Shown here one piece after another: positions 1 to 14,010 of a DNA stretch of 64,000 nucleotides. This DNA is from Hyaloperonospora brassicae (taxonomy: Eukaryota; Oomycota; Peronosporomycetes; Peronosporales; Peronosporaceae). A program made the position numbers and the translations under genes. How positions within the stretch are numbered: the stretch's first letter is position 1; every line of letters begins with the position of its first letter. The stretch covers positions 1,488,001 to 1,552,000 of the forward strand of contig CANTFL010000086.1 of the NCBI GenBank assembly GCA_947650285.1, in the 5' to 3' direction. The notes beneath the pieces are model-generated. The model was not told the DNA's origin. It did not search any database and saw only the letters and a program-made list of their open reading frames with translations.

Positions 1-1403
1 AAACAGATGGTCAGACCGATGTGCAAACTGTATACTCGAAGAGATAATTCGAGGATACGTCCACTCCTGTTCGAGTTGGAGTGAGTTCTTGCCGATGGTC
101 GAATTCGCCACCAACAAACTCGTGCATGCGTCCACAACACATATACCATTTTACTTATATGACTTACGCCACCCTCGGATCCCCGCCCTGATTCTGTGAC
201 TCTGGGTTAAAGGGGGGAGGGCATTGCTCGAGTAAGAACAGTTTTGGCTCTTGCTCATCACGTATCATCGCCCACGCCAATACGTTTGACGCCGATGTCG
301 TTAATATCGAGATCGACGAAGTTGATCTCAGCAGTAGCGATGACGATGCTGCTACATCAGACAATGACGATGATGCTGGAATTTTCATCATCTATAATGA
401 TCATACCAGCGAGGAAGTCAGCACTCTCGCTGAAGAAGACAATGAACTCATAGCAGTGCGCAAGAAGCGCACTGAAAGACACAACAACGAGTCAGCAGAA
501 AACTTCCTGTTGACTCGAAAGGCGGTAGTACGTTTTGTTCAGGGCTTTATCGCAAATGCAGTGGACCACCAGAAACGGAACGCAGACAAGAATGGAAGAG
601 CAAATATTTCTTTTATTAAAGGTTAGCGACCTAGTACTACTGTCTACGGTAAAACTATTCAGACATACAGTCACTAATGTCGGCAGTAGTACATACTGCC
701 GAAATAAATTGGTCCCTGTAGTGTATTGCACCGCAAAGAAAATGCATACACAATTTAGTTGTCTCGTAAGATGCGCACGCATCCTACGTTTATGCAGGTC
801 TTCTCCGCCCGTGATATCTGTACGAGGACTTTTCCGAGAACGGAGACAGCCGGTACGCTTAAGAATACTCAACAGATTTCTTGTGATCACGGACCAAACT
901 TTCATGTTGGTCCTTCAGGATCGCAGTCTCGCGACGAGACACCTCTAGCTCGTCGCGCAAGAGACGAATGTCGCGTTCGTTCTTAAGCTGAGCGAACGCG
1001 AAATCCGACCGGTATGTCTCCTGATCGGTTTGCAGACGTCGCTTAGTCGTAATTAAGTCATGCCGACGATCGTTTTCGTGCTCCACGTACTTCCTCAACT
1101 CGATTAGGACGCGTTCATGGCGACCGTGAATCTTCTGCAATCCCGGAGGCTAAGCCGGAACTTGTCTTCCCACCTCCATCAGAGCCGCTGGTGGACTCTT
1201 ACAATGGCCGAAGGTTTCACGTGAAGCGTATCTTTAGCCACCATTTGAAGAACGGCGAGTGGAAATGTTACCTTGTCCGCTGTCGTGGGTATCCAACTTC
1301 GAATGACAGCTGGGAGCCTCGGTCCCAGCTGATGGCTGATGTTGACGGTCTCATCCGTCTGTACGACGAGACTCATCCGATTGGTCTTCGGGCCCATTGG
1401 TAA
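1..1403 (+). pseudogene. Gypsy integrase C-terminus and chromodomain remnant
   Basis: Broken reading frames correspond to the end of pol and the following chromodomain ORF of family A. From about 280 to 620 one frame still reads an acidic Asp/Glu-rich linker followed by the [21 protein letters not shown] and NADKNGRAN segments seen in the intact copy. The last piece, 1191-1403, is a recognisable chromodomain with an RRFHVKRIF start, aromatic residues, and SWEPRSQL as the helix start. As in the intact copy, the acidic linker lies in the -1 frame relative to the pol frame (pol-frame ORF 244-453). The gene is not functional. Confidence 0.8.
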
Positions 1404-2160
1404 AGACGCGCTTATGGCGCTTGTAGACGGATTGTAAGTTTGCAGTTGCGTCCCTTATCTCAGCCAAAATGTATACCTCTCCCCAGGGTGAACTTAGGGA
1501 AAAGGCTTCCGTTTTAGCGCGCTTCGAGCTGTCTGCACAACGCGCACAAGGATCATCCCATATGAGGCAAGGAAATCCTGCCTCACGTGACAAACAATGC
1601 AACCGGTAACTTGCGCCGGTTGTCGTTCGCTTTTTTAACTGACGGGTACTGCCTCAAGTTTTTGATACCACGATTCTCGTCCGCAATCATTTACATTGTG
1701 AACAAACGAGCTCCAAGCCGCTGGAAGCAATTTATTGTCACTCTTTTGTTTACCGTTGTACCATCGATGCTTGGGGGAAGAATCAAGATAAAGGCCTTCT
1801 TCAGTGCGGAAGTTACTCGCGCTGGAGGACAATCCATGAAGCGCGCTTGTATCGAATTGAGGAAATGAGATAGTGTTGGCTTGTCTCGTAAGACAAGCTA
1901 TTGATGAGCTGCTCGGGCAAGCTCCACGGCTTAAGCTCATCACGCTTCAACGAGGTACCTTCGACGGTACCACCGTTCTCATAGTGACGACGGTTCGCGC
2001 CATCGTCAACGCGCTCGTGCGTAGACACACGAGTTTACCGTGATGATGAGTAATCGTTCAAACCACCGTACTAGTCGTCTGCCGCAGAGGCTGACGCAGC
2101 GACAGGCTCTGTCATCTTTAAGTCACCCCACATAGAGATGATAACTATGCGAGGTAGGTC
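859..2160 (-). pseudogene. Remnant of family A antisense gene
   Basis: Minus-strand fragments match the 534-aa antisense protein of the intact element in the same order. The N-terminal part lies at 1813-2160 ([19 protein letters not shown]), the central domain at 1635-1943, and the Cys motif with SLSSPWGEVY at 1351-1602. The C-terminal coiled coil at 859-1140 is still open for 93 codons. The Cys spacing C-x8-C-x6-C-x2-C (CLSREAGFPCLIWDDPCARC) is fully kept although the DNA has diverged. This suggests that the antisense frame was once under protein-level selection. Frameshifts and stops make this copy dead. Confidence 0.75.
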
Positions 2161-2269
2161 AGTAATGAATGGATCCGACCAAACAAGTTACCCCTGTACC
2201 GATGGGTGCAACGGGTGGCCACCAAGTTTAGATATTCAGCGTGTGATAATCAGTTATGGGGGTGGGTGT

Positions 2270-2707
2270 TGTAACCGGGTATCCCGTTACATGACATTGT
2301 CATAAAGGAGAAAATGGCAATAAAGAATATTACGGAGAATATTCTTTTAATAATACCACTTAGTATAGTGATATTGTTGGGATGACTGAAGAATCTACTC
2401 ATTTGTTGATATTGTGACTATATCAACCCACCAATTGCTGCTAGACGCGCGCAAAGGGTGGTGAGTAGACGTCATCATACGTTAAGGTATATAAACGTAA
2501 TTGAGTCAGGACAAACGAAGAACAAGAATTATAGGACTCAATTGTATCCAATAACATTTTTACTTTTACGACGACTAGATTCTTTAACTTATTTGCTTAC
2601 CTTCCTCGCTTTGGTGGTTACCTAGCAGGGCACTGGCCTTCACCGATGTCAGTTAAAGTTAACTCCGTACTTGCAGACCAGTACGTGGCTGTCGGTGCCC
2701 CGTTACA
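2270..2707 (+). repeat. Family A 3' LTR (decayed)
   Basis: The LTR starts TGTAAC and ends CCCCGTTACA like the LTRs at 48408-48797. It shares the internal block around 2430-2480 (caccaattgct...gacgcgcgcaa...gtgagtagacgtca). The terminal inverted hairpin (TGTAAC..GGG / CCCGTTACA) is still visible. It is 438 bp long against 390 bp in the intact copy. Confidence 0.85.
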
Positions 2708-3167
2708 TGAGCAGATATTGAAGAAGCTGCCTGATCCATCGACATTCAGACACACTCGTCGCACCGGCGATGTAATCTGCTTCGACTGTGGACATCGCAA
2801 CAATGGCTCGCCTATTTGAACTCCACGCAATCGGCCGCCAATTTACCGCAAGGAAGGCGCTGCTCGTTGATTTTCAGTCGACTCGATCACCAACTTTATC
2901 AGCATCAGAACAAATGTTGAACGCGAGGTTTTCCTCTGAAACAGCTTTACTTGTCTTCCGGTAGCGCAAACCACGATCCGATGTACCCTTGAGATTGCGA
3001 AATATCCGTTTGATTTGCTCCCAATAGCATTTACGAGGCTTCTCGCGGTGTCATGCCCCAAATATGTAGCATATGCTATGTCCGAGCGAGTAGAATTTGA
3101 AATCCAAAGTAGCGGACCTAAGCCTTACGTACGCGATGTAGATCCACTAATTCCTCACTGTCAGTAC

Positions 3168-6100
3168 CTAGTATGTGTTGTGATCCAATAAAGTCCTGAA
3201 AGTTCTGACCGGTTTGAGATGAAACGCGCGGAGTGCGTCACAAATCATGCTCTGCTGAGACGAAAAATAGCTTTGCGGGGTCCTGTGCACTACAATTCTA
3301 TTTATTTCTTTACTGGTACGATCATCTTTATGCTTGAAGCGTTCTTTCATCTCCAGTGTAACATCGCGCAACGTCTCCTTGTCATGAAACGCGATGAGCA
3401 CATCATTCACGTAAAGTCCAAGGAACATCACTCGCTCGATTTTTTCGCGCTTCTTATAGATGCACGGGTCCAGTTTTGACTCAATTAAACCAAGGGAAAT
3501 GATGTACTCGTTCATCGTATCATTCCAGCAGCGAGTAGACTATTCAAGTCCATACAATGGCTCAAGCAGCTTGGGTACCTTGCCCGCCTCGAAGTTCAGC
3601 TCTCTGGGTGCTTTTATATCGATGCGTTCGCGCAGCAAACCCTTCACGTAGGCATTAGGAAAGTCGCCATGAGTCAGTCGAAGTCCAAGCAAACTTGATA
3701 GTGAAAAAAATAGACGCACACTGATCATTTAGATGACAGGTGCAAATGCTCCGAGAAATCAACGCCGTACTTCTTGCTGAAACCTCGAGAAAAAAATCTT
3801 GCTATGAAGAGCTTAACTTCACCATCAGCCTAAAACTTTATTTCAAAACCCATTAATTGTCGACGATGTTTGTACCCTTGTTTGGTTCGTCATAACCTCT
3901 CAAGTCCCATTTTTGACGAGTGCATCGAACTCTGCCTTCATCGCATCGATCCAATTCTATTTTTTGGAAGAGTCATTGATTCTTTAACGGACCTTGGCCC
4001 CTCGACTCGTACAACTACCATTGCTGCACCGTCAACATATCGAGCAGGCATGTTGACATGACGACGCTCGCTTTGCTCTACCAGCGATTGATTTTTCACC
4101 AGTAATTAAATCAACCCCAATTCCTTCGCAACCAAAAACGCTCGAGACATTTATTTGGACTCGGTATGCTATCTGCTTCAGAAATATCGTAGATGGGTAT
4201 ATCATCTTCAGCACGTAGATCCTTTTGGATACCATTCTTGGGCACATTGATCGACTGGACATGCTGCGATACCAAAATCTTCTTAGTGCGTTTGACGAAC
4301 ACACGGCGTCCCTCGACCTTGTCATCATACCCAATGCTTCTGCCGTGCTCACACTTCTTTTACGTACCCATGAACGAACTCTTGACACGAATCATACCCT
4401 TTGTCCCCACTAGAATGCTACTAAGCTTGGGCTTGTGTCTAGTGAAAGCTTCAAAGGCAACTTCCCCCTCCATTCGCACGTATCGGGAGTCGGTTTCGTA
4501 ACAATGACTAATGTAGTAGTGATTCTGACCATACGAAGCGAGATGCCTTAGCTTCACCAAACATCATAGCTCTCATGCCGTAAAAAGTCCAGTGGCGCCT
4601 CTTCGCCTTTCCATTTGAAGACGATTCGTCTGGTTCCGTTACTTGCTGTCGGATAACGCGTTTTGCACACCGCGACCTTATCTTGTCCGTATCAAATTGA
4701 TTGTCTCTACGGATAAACTTCAATCGCACGTCGTATTGTCGCTCTAGTATTATTATAATGTCTGTCAGCAACGGGAACCAGTCGGATTCAGAATGCATTT
4801 AAAAATATTCTCCATTGCTAGACGCATAGTCGACGACATGCACAGAGTGAGTGCATCATTTGTAATCGTGCGGTTGACGTTTTACTTGGTATCAACTCCA
4901 ATTACGGCGCCAGTCTCATCCCTTGATGATGATTAGGAAGTGTCTGTTTGCGCTTTAGCGCTTGTTGTTTGATTCCCCTCGCAACATGCATCAAAATCAC
5001 TTCGCTTCTTGTCAGTGATGTGTAGACCACCAGAAAGGTCATAATTTTCGATCATCGCTACATCCTCAACGTTGACATGGTAGAGTCGAGCATGCCATTC
5101 GATGAAGATGTCGTTAGGTTTTGGTGCGACACTCGCAACAGCTGATTCGATTGCATGCCTTTTAAGGTAGCAACTTCCATTGACCCACGTTGTACATCAA
5201 ACAGAAAATTTTACTACCGTGTCGTCAAACTTGTACTGTGATGTGCCTTGCTCAGAAGATGAGTTATAAATACCTTTCTTTACTAGTTGACGTTGATAGC
5301 AGGTTTTTGCGCAATACTGGAATCAAGTACACGTCTTGCGACAGAATCTTGGTAAGCTTTGCGTTGACGTTTATCTTCTTCAGGATGTGGCCACACGTGG
5401 TATACTAAATGGTGCGACTGTATGCGATAGTCACGGACATATTGCATGCGTACTTGTATTCATCGCAAATCCGGTACTGCATATGTGGTGACTAGCGCCT
5501 AAGTCCAGCAACCATTTCCGTTCATCACTGATGACTTTAAATGCTGCCCAACAGGATGTTTACTGACAGTCCTTATCGTCAGTCTTGTTGATCTCGAGAG
5601 ATGTCCCCACCACATTAGCTGAGCTTGTTGCTTTTTTGTCTTCCATAGAAACTTCTTCTGGAGTAAGCATGTTGTAGCAATGTAATTGTCATACTAAAAA
5701 GAAACTCCACGCTACGCGTTACCAGTTTCATGCCTTGACTTTCGCTGATTATTCTCGAACTTCGGTTTGTCTCTCTCAGTACGGTCGCAGAAGTTCGTCG
5801 CCCTCTTTGGCTTACAAGCGAGCCCTTTTCGTTTCCTGTGATGGATGTCAGATATTTTGTAGCTTTATCAATCTTGATTGCGTACTCCAAGCTGTCTTGA
5901 TCAATCTTCTCCAGCAAGTTTCTATCCCCTGATGGGCAAGAGTATGACCAGAAATATTCAGGGATAAATCTTGCTCGGGTTACTATCATACGGCTCGCCA
6001 AAGATCTCATGTACTTGATATAAGATGTACACCTTGCGTTGGTTCTCTTGGGTACTTCAAGTAGCTTTCCCAGTTAAGACCGACTCAGATTACAGCAAAA

Positions 6101-6430
6101 CCAGTTCTTCATGGACCTGCAGACACTGTCGTACTTGGCAGTAAGTCCTCGATTCGCTAGATACTTGAAATATCCAAAAGATGCACCGCAAAAGCACATC
6201 GCCATAGCGCTTGTCGGTGCTCTTCATTCCAGACTTCGAGATCGAAGGTCCCAAGCGTATGTATCTGCATATTAAATTGGTACTTAATAGAGACCCAATC
6301 TGCTTCGAGTACTATGTGTTGCTCTTCTCCGGTGAACTCAATAACTTTGAAGTCCTCTATCTTAGGTGCACCAACTGGTCGATATGCTGCGGAAGATGTC
6401 GCCGGTGAGGTAGTTTTCATTGTCACATTG
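3168..6430 (-). pseudogene. Decayed Ty1/copia retrotransposon polyprotein
   Basis: Minus-strand fragments read in copia order. A Gag-like start lies at 6157-6426 (KVIEFTGEEQ... LEADWVSIKYQFNMQIHTLGTFDLEVW). An integrase core lies at 4508-4798, with LKFIRRDNQFD, then QQVTEPDESSSNGKAKRRHWT, then FVWSESLLH. Reverse transcriptase lies at 3540-3728 (GLRLTHGDFPNAYVKGLLRERIDIKAP) and 3168-3515 (ESKLDPCIYKK... GLYVNDVLIAF, where active elements read YVDDVLIA). The order integrase then RT is what defines Ty1/copia rather than gypsy. Every domain is frameshifted, and the catalytic Asp of the RT box is replaced by Asn, so the copy is dead. LTRs were not located. Confidence 0.8.
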
Positions 6431-8076
6431 GAATCGGTTTCAAGTCGACTCTTGGGCTTGTGCTCTCAACTCGCAAAGTTCTAATTGAAACGTTGCAATA
6501 AATTTTATCCTATCAATATGAGAATATATAGACATCGTCGTCGGTTGCTCTAATGACGAAGATGGAAGTGAGGCCTTTCGTTTTGGAAAGGGGTCTGATA
6601 CGCTCCCATGTTTATCAATTGGGCAGCGAGGTTTCTCGTTGTTGAGAAGATGTCATCAACTTCACGCTCACTGCTTGGGCTCATAATCTTTTATCTGGCT
6701 AACGACGCATCCGCTGTCTAGCTTTGTGCGCACCGGAGTTCTCCAACTCAGCAGTCGACACTTCGCTGCTGGTTGGTCTAGTACTTGCGTACTGTGACGA
6801 TAGTTGTGAGCTGAGAAACATATTGACGTTTTAACCACTACCACCGACATGCATTGTTTCCTCTCATAATCTTTTGTCTTACTATAGACCTGGCATCATC
6901 ATCGGCTACTACAATAATATATGTGGTTAAAATTTACCTGGCGTTATCAGTATCACGATAAGTATTGGCGACAACAACGGTCAACCTGCAACACACAACA
7001 TCACCATTATTGCGCATATATATATATATATATATATACATAGAAAATTGTTAAACACATAACCACAAAATTGCTTAATGCAAACCTTTAAAAAGCGGTT
7101 CCTTATTGTTGTTATAGCACCCCCCCTGAATCAATAAATTTCCTCCTTTTAAAAAAGAATATATTATTTTTGTCAAATTAATTCTTCTGTAGAAAAACCT
7201 ATCTCTGGTCACACGGTTTCTCATCAAGATTCAGTCTTGTAGTCAAAAAGTTGACGATGTACGTTGCGGGAACGTGTGAGAGTTGAGAGTGAGGCTGGTG
7301 AATACTAGTTGATGAGTTCTTTTGCTTTTCGTTTTATCATAAGCCAACATGAATCAGAGATCTAGCGGCAAAAAATCTATTGCAGCAGGTTTGACAGCTG
7401 GATGGAGTCTATCAGAGTCACCGCTCGAGCACACTGGTCGCCCTGCAACGTGCAAAGTGCAACGAAACTATTTTATTACAAAATGCAGAAACAAGACGTC
7501 GAGGACGATTGCACGCTACGCCAAGAAGACTGTATATACAGGCCGTAGCCGAGGATTAACGAAGTGCTGCTTGTGGTCGGTGAGAAGAATTTGCATCACT
7601 TGTGCTTGCCAGGCAACGAGTTTGTGCGACGTGTCAGTATAGTTTACTGCTATTGAGCCAACCATCCATGCTATAGATGGCAATCAAAAATAGCTATCTT
7701 TACTGTTTACTTTACATTTTCGCCTATCGAAAGACTATAGCAATGAAAGGAGGCTTGGCAAAAGACTTTACTACAGCTCACATAATATTACGTCATACGT
7801 ACAATTAGTTTTGTTTGGCGTCAAATAGAATTGAAAAATGTCCATGGCACGAGGAAGTATGACATCGTATGGTTCGACGATAGAGCTAATCTAACACTCC
7901 ATCTTTACGCAGGATAATTAATTCTTATACCGCTTTATTTGACACCTGTACCGTTGTAGAATCCCCAAAACGATCAGAATATTGCAAGTGAATGAGAAAG
8001 TAGCAACAGAATCATGTTTTACCCTCACTGTAGTTATTTACACATAGCTGTTACTTGGGTGTTCCTCATTATATTT
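6431..8076. other. AT-rich intergenic stretch, no gene recognised
   Basis: Only short unrelated ORFs are present. The interval probably includes the decayed 5' LTR of the copia element, but I could not define its ends. It contains a short TA microsatellite at 7016-7040. Confidence 0.5.
7016..7040. repeat. (TA)n microsatellite
   Basis: A run of about 12 TA dinucleotides is seen directly in AT-rich sequence. Confidence 0.95.
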
Positions 8077-9468
8077 TCACAGGAGCTTAACACGGTAACA
8101 TATCTGCTGAGGTTTTGCTGTAAGTGTAATTGCCGGTGCTTTTAAATGCCCGACCGTCTCTTTGTGGACATGTTTTTGTATTATGCCTGGTACCCATTTG
8201 GGCACATACACCGCACTCCCTGTCGACTCCGCTTCAACTAATCCGAATTGTGACGCGTATCTCTGAGTTGAGCCAAATTTTTTGTCATGAAAACCCGGTA
8301 GAGGTTTATTTCTCGTCCCGTTGTGGCGACCTTTCGCTCTTGCCATTGCCGGATTTGCCAAATTAAATGTATGCGACCATATCGCTGCATGAACCACTTC
8401 GGCAAAAGAATTATCCCCGTGGTCGTTCCACACTTTAATGTCACACTCGTCTAGGACAGCTCTTAGTTCAGCCACATAATTGAGCAAATTAAGCTCTTTC
8501 TAACGGCACACATGTTACAGGTCCATGGCCGATACCTCGATATATTTTATAACGCGGTATGAGCTCCCTCCACTCTTGACGTGTTTACATTATTAAAATG
8601 CAAAAACTCATTCGTCCCTGCGGAGATAAAGTGTTTAATTATTGGGCTCCACTGGCGTGTAATGTAGTCAAGCACCCTCTTCTTCTCGGGATATTTCTTT
8701 TTAAAAACCCTTATGCATGAGTCCATATCTCTTCTGTGTCTGACCGCACAATCACCAAGTGAGCAAAATATGAATATGCTGACAAAGCTACATAAATCTA
8801 TCTCCGTTTTACCTTTCGTAAACTCGTCTCTATTATCCACAGTAAAATGCGGGCGGCAATTTTAAGTAAATTCTTAGCAATATGCCAACGACATATTGAA
8901 TATTTTGATTAAATGAATACGCTATCAATCGAGGCAACCAAATTGATACCTTGATCTTAATAGTGAGCAGGTGGGTGGCACGAGGCGCGGCATGGCGTTG
9001 CGTGGGCTGATACAACTCCGCAACAACCTCTTGCGCCTATTCGTATGATTCAGTGTCTTTATTTCTAAGGAAAACAAAGCACACGGAGAATGAGGTGTAC
9101 ACACTGGTAAGGCCAACTGCGTGCAGAAGTGGCATGCCAAATCTTTTCTTTTAGTACGTACAATCCATCAACAGTGCATGCGGATATTGGATTAGACGAT
9201 CGATCAAATTTGGAGAGCTAAAATAGGTAAGGAATTTTCCCTTCACGATCACAATCCGTCTAAATCCGGTACTTCTTTCAACGAAATCATCCATAAGTGC
9301 CTCCACAAGTGCCTCCATTGGTTCCTTTCCTTTAACGCTCTCTTTCTGAATGCGAACACGCTCGTTGCATATAGTCCTTGCGTGCGCTAGTGTCTTTGAG
9401 TCATCTAGCCTCAAAGCGGCTAGAGTCTCTCTCGGGGACACACCTGCCTTGATATCAAGCTCCACCAT
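8077..9468 (-). pseudogene. Decayed MULE (Mutator-like) transposase
   Basis: Minus-strand fragments follow MULE transposase order. 9151-9468 contains IKAGVSPRETLAALRL, then ICNERVRIQKESVKGKEPMEALVEAL, then YPHALLMDCTY, whose Asp is the expected first catalytic residue of the DDE fold. 8833-9140 continues in shifted frames (MACHFCTQLALPV resembling MPLLHVVGLT). 8547-8840 has FISAGTNEFLHFNNVNTSRVEGAH, the typical block before the C-terminus. 8077-8487 has KGRHNGTRNKPLPGF and a QFGLVEAE tail. Frameshifts separate every piece, so this is an inactive copy. Terminal inverted repeats were not found. Confidence 0.78.
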
Positions 9469-9469
9469 G

Positions 9470-10782
<1,313 letters not shown>

Positions 10783-11990
10783 CCGATCTATATACTTTCT
10801 AGCGATGTTATATAGCATGTTCCGCTTGTTGCCTTGCCATACTCTACCGTTCACGGTATACACTCACCTTTTTCTATGGGAGAATTTTTTGGAGACACCC
10901 TTTATTTCAGTCACAGTTTCGCCGAACCAATCCAACTATATTGGTGTTTGTTTATAGTTTTCTTTATCAGCGTATAATATGCGACACGGAAAACACTCGC
11001 CCTTGTGAGCGGGAATCCTCTTCATACGACTCACTACCCGTTGTTTTGGTTTTTAAAAGAAACGTGGGGCAGTAAATGTGACAATGGCTCGAGCGTATTA
11101 TTTGCCAGAACCTTAGACCGGGTAAGCATCGTCATAGGTCCTCGTATGTGACCTTAGAAAAAGACGCAGAAAATGTCATAACAAGCGAGCTTATGAAGCA
11201 CAGTTTACTGATGACGTCACGAAAACTAATACAGAAGAGAATGTTCAATAATATCATTAGGCATAGATATGAAGAAAAAAATAATCCATATTATTTATCC
11301 ACTACACCACTCATCCGACACGTCCACCCAAAAAATTATCTATTGTAGACATCGATCCCGCGGCAACAATGCGTTAAACTTAGCTGAAATCTCTCTTACT
11401 AAAGCAGAAGTACAACGGCTTTCTACACTCTAAAGAGCGCCCAAATATGCGCTTTTACGAAGTGCAGACGTATGTAAGCATTCAGTTCTTGTACAGCATA
11501 ATAAAATGAACGTCTCATCGGCTCATGGCAATAAAAGAAAGGGCCATTGATATAATTAACCTCATATTAAAATTACGACATGAGAAAGATCCTGAATTCT
11601 AAAGTACCTACTAGAATTTGTTCTCGAGCGCGATAGTGACGGTCAATTTGAAGACTTGACCCTAAATGAAGCAGACCGCCTGTGACTAAGCCACGATATT
11701 AAACATTCCGATCTTTCCAAAGGCTGGCTCCGGAGTTCCGAGAAGCGAAACAACAGTAAAGCCGCGCGTTAGCCGGCAAGAGCGAGACCTTATTACTGAA
11801 GAAGGTCGAACAGCAAAGTCTGTAATAAGATTTTAAATTCAGCAATACGCCCGAAAGATGTGTATAACTTTATTGAGCCATCGTTGGTATTCCATTGGTG
11901 ACAGCATTGCATTGTAATTTCTCACTAATATAGTGAGAGCTAGAGACATCGTTAACTTGCGTACACTGTACGCTGTTAGAGAAAGAATAT
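10783..11990. other. No gene recognised
   Basis: AT-rich sequence lies between the microsatellite and the minus-strand gypsy copy. The longest ORF (11148-11348) has no recognisable feature. Confidence 0.5.
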
Positions 11991-12059
11991 GTACCAAACG
12001 ACTTATTTCAGTACAGAGATTAAGCAAAACTGTATTTATATAGTAATTCTTATAGGTCT

Positions 12060-12316
12060 CTTATTTCTTGTTTTGCCTTAGCTGTATTGAAACCAAACCA
12101 TGTATGGTGACGTCTACTCCATACCCATTGCGCGCATCTAGCAGCGATTGGTGGATTAATATATAAAATAATTATATCAACCGATGAGTATAACCTTGGG
12201 TTATCGCAACAATTTCACCGAGCTCTATAAGATTGTTACGAGAATATTAAACCTAGTATTTCGATTATCATAGTGTCACAAATTATAATAATATGTTACA
12301 GGGTCCCACCGTTACA
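12060..12316 (-). repeat. Family A 3' LTR (decayed, inner boundary sure, outer not)
   Basis: On the minus strand the LTR starts TGTAAC at 12316. It contains the conserved block around 12110-12160 (gacgtctact..acccattgcgcgc..agcagcgattggtg, complement of the intact LTR block). The outer end may lie as far left as about 11820. Confidence 0.65.
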
Positions 12317-12389
12317 TCACTCCCGTTTCCCGATAGTCAAACGAATGAATATCTCGATTGATTTGTCCCCTGTGGGACACCGCGGGACT

Positions 12390-14010
12390 GGGAGCATTTG
12401 TTGGGTCAAGTCCACTCATTCTTATCCTCACATCGCATTGCTAATGAGCTCAGGCGACGCGGAGCGGAATCCTCCAAGCAGTCGAATTCTCGCGCCCACG
12501 CGGCAGAATATTCGCCATCTGATACTTTGTCGTTACCTGCAGTACGTGTTGCTGCAGATGCTCGTTGTATTTCGCACTTCACTTGACGCTTCACCTAAAA
12601 CATCTGTTGCTGCAGTTACAGATGGCATTGTGCCACGTATAAATGATGTCTAAAACGTGGACCTCATCTATTCAGGCAAGTCGGACGGTGGGCATAATTC
12701 ATTAAAGGCCACTACAACACATGGATTACCTGTGGCGGCTGCTTCCAAGCCTTCGAGTAAATAGGCTCGGTAAAACAAGATGACTCGTGAGTTGCACACA
12801 TTTTGCTTGGCTCTGTTGATGAAGAAATTAGCTCATCAAATTCTCTCGCTTCTGCGCATTCGCAGTCGCGTAGTTACGACGATAGCTCGCGTCATCGTAG
12901 TATTAAATTCCGTGGTACCTCTGCATCTATTGAAATCACTTAGGTGGCTCGTCACGTTCAGCGAGATCTGGAGAACAAATCGTGGAGTCTACCAGAGCGG
13001 CTTCTTAACCACTTGTCTGGTGAGACAAGACATAATAATCGATCCATTTATTCGATGCGTCAAGGCTTAACGTCTTTGTCATCAGCGCGAATAATTTCCA
13101 CGCTGAAGATGATCCCTATCTCGATGCTTTTCTCAAGCATCGGTGGTACAGCGGGAACCACAAGCGTTATAAAAATCCTCTTATGGCTTCTAGGAACTCA
13201 TTTACCCGCAATGTCCTGGAGATTGGGCGAGAAGCGTGGCTTTAACAACTTGATACGGCACGTGTTAAGTTTAAAAAGAGATATCCAACCAGTGCAAGGT
13301 ATCGGCTGAATCGTTTGTCGCGTGAGGTAGACATTCTTTGCCTCTCATGGGGTTATTTATGTGAAAGTTGTGCTGAAAATAGCACCGTGCACGAAGGGAC
13401 GTGTGATCCCTTCGTTATACATGGGTAGGGCACACATCTCGGCTGAGATGCGTGACGCGATTGCTAATTTGCAACAATTCTACAACTGACAAAAGAGCGT
13501 GTTCTCCGATGGTCCTGAAGAATCATCGGATGCGCCTGGCCATACCGTTCGACCAGACAAACAACATTAATCAACAGCTGGTCACGAGGATCCTATCTGT
13601 CGTGCGAGGTTCGATACTCCCTCCAGCAAACGAGGTGGATTGCTCGCTGCTCATTAAAGTCGCATTGGTTCCAGATACACTCCACGTGGAAGCGGTGACC
13701 ACCGTGCGAGTCCACCAACGGATGTGGTGGAGGCGGGAAGATCAGGTCTGCCTCAATTGTAGTACTCGCAGGAGGCGGTCGACCGAAATTAGTGCGCCCT
13801 CTGTGAAATTCAGGAAGACCTTAACCACGAGGACAAGCGCCGCTGTGAGCTGGCGGTGACAGTGCAGCTCCACCGTGCCGATTGGGCAGAAAAGTGAGCG
13901 CAGACTGCGTTCGCCTGCGTGACGAGGTGGAATGAGCTCGTTGCAAGATTGCGTCGGTGAAGAAACAACGCGAATTTTGGTTCGATCACACAAAAATGGT
14001 CGGGGATTAT
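12390..14010 (+). pseudogene. Remnant of family A antisense gene
   Basis: On the strand opposite to the retroelement, 12944-13309 reads RDLENKSWSLPERLLNHLSGETRHNNRSIY, matching the central domain of the 534-aa antisense protein ([23 protein letters not shown]). Around 13270-13400 the frame keeps C-x6-C-x2-C (LCLSWGYLCESC), three of the four Cys of the intact protein. The frames are broken elsewhere. Confidence 0.7.

Larger units (their letters stand above)
1..2707 (+). mobile_element. Decayed Ty3/gypsy element (family A), 3' part with LTR
   Basis: This stretch aligns by eye to the 3' third of the intact family A element at 48403-56390. Base 1 matches the integrase region near 53453, and the end is a 3' LTR. 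It runs off the left edge of the window. Many substitutions and indels break the frames, so it is an old dead copy. It holds remnants of integrase C-terminus, acidic linker and chromodomain on the plus strand, and remnants of the antisense gene on the minus strand. It is useful as a diverged comparison for the intact copy. Confidence 0.88.
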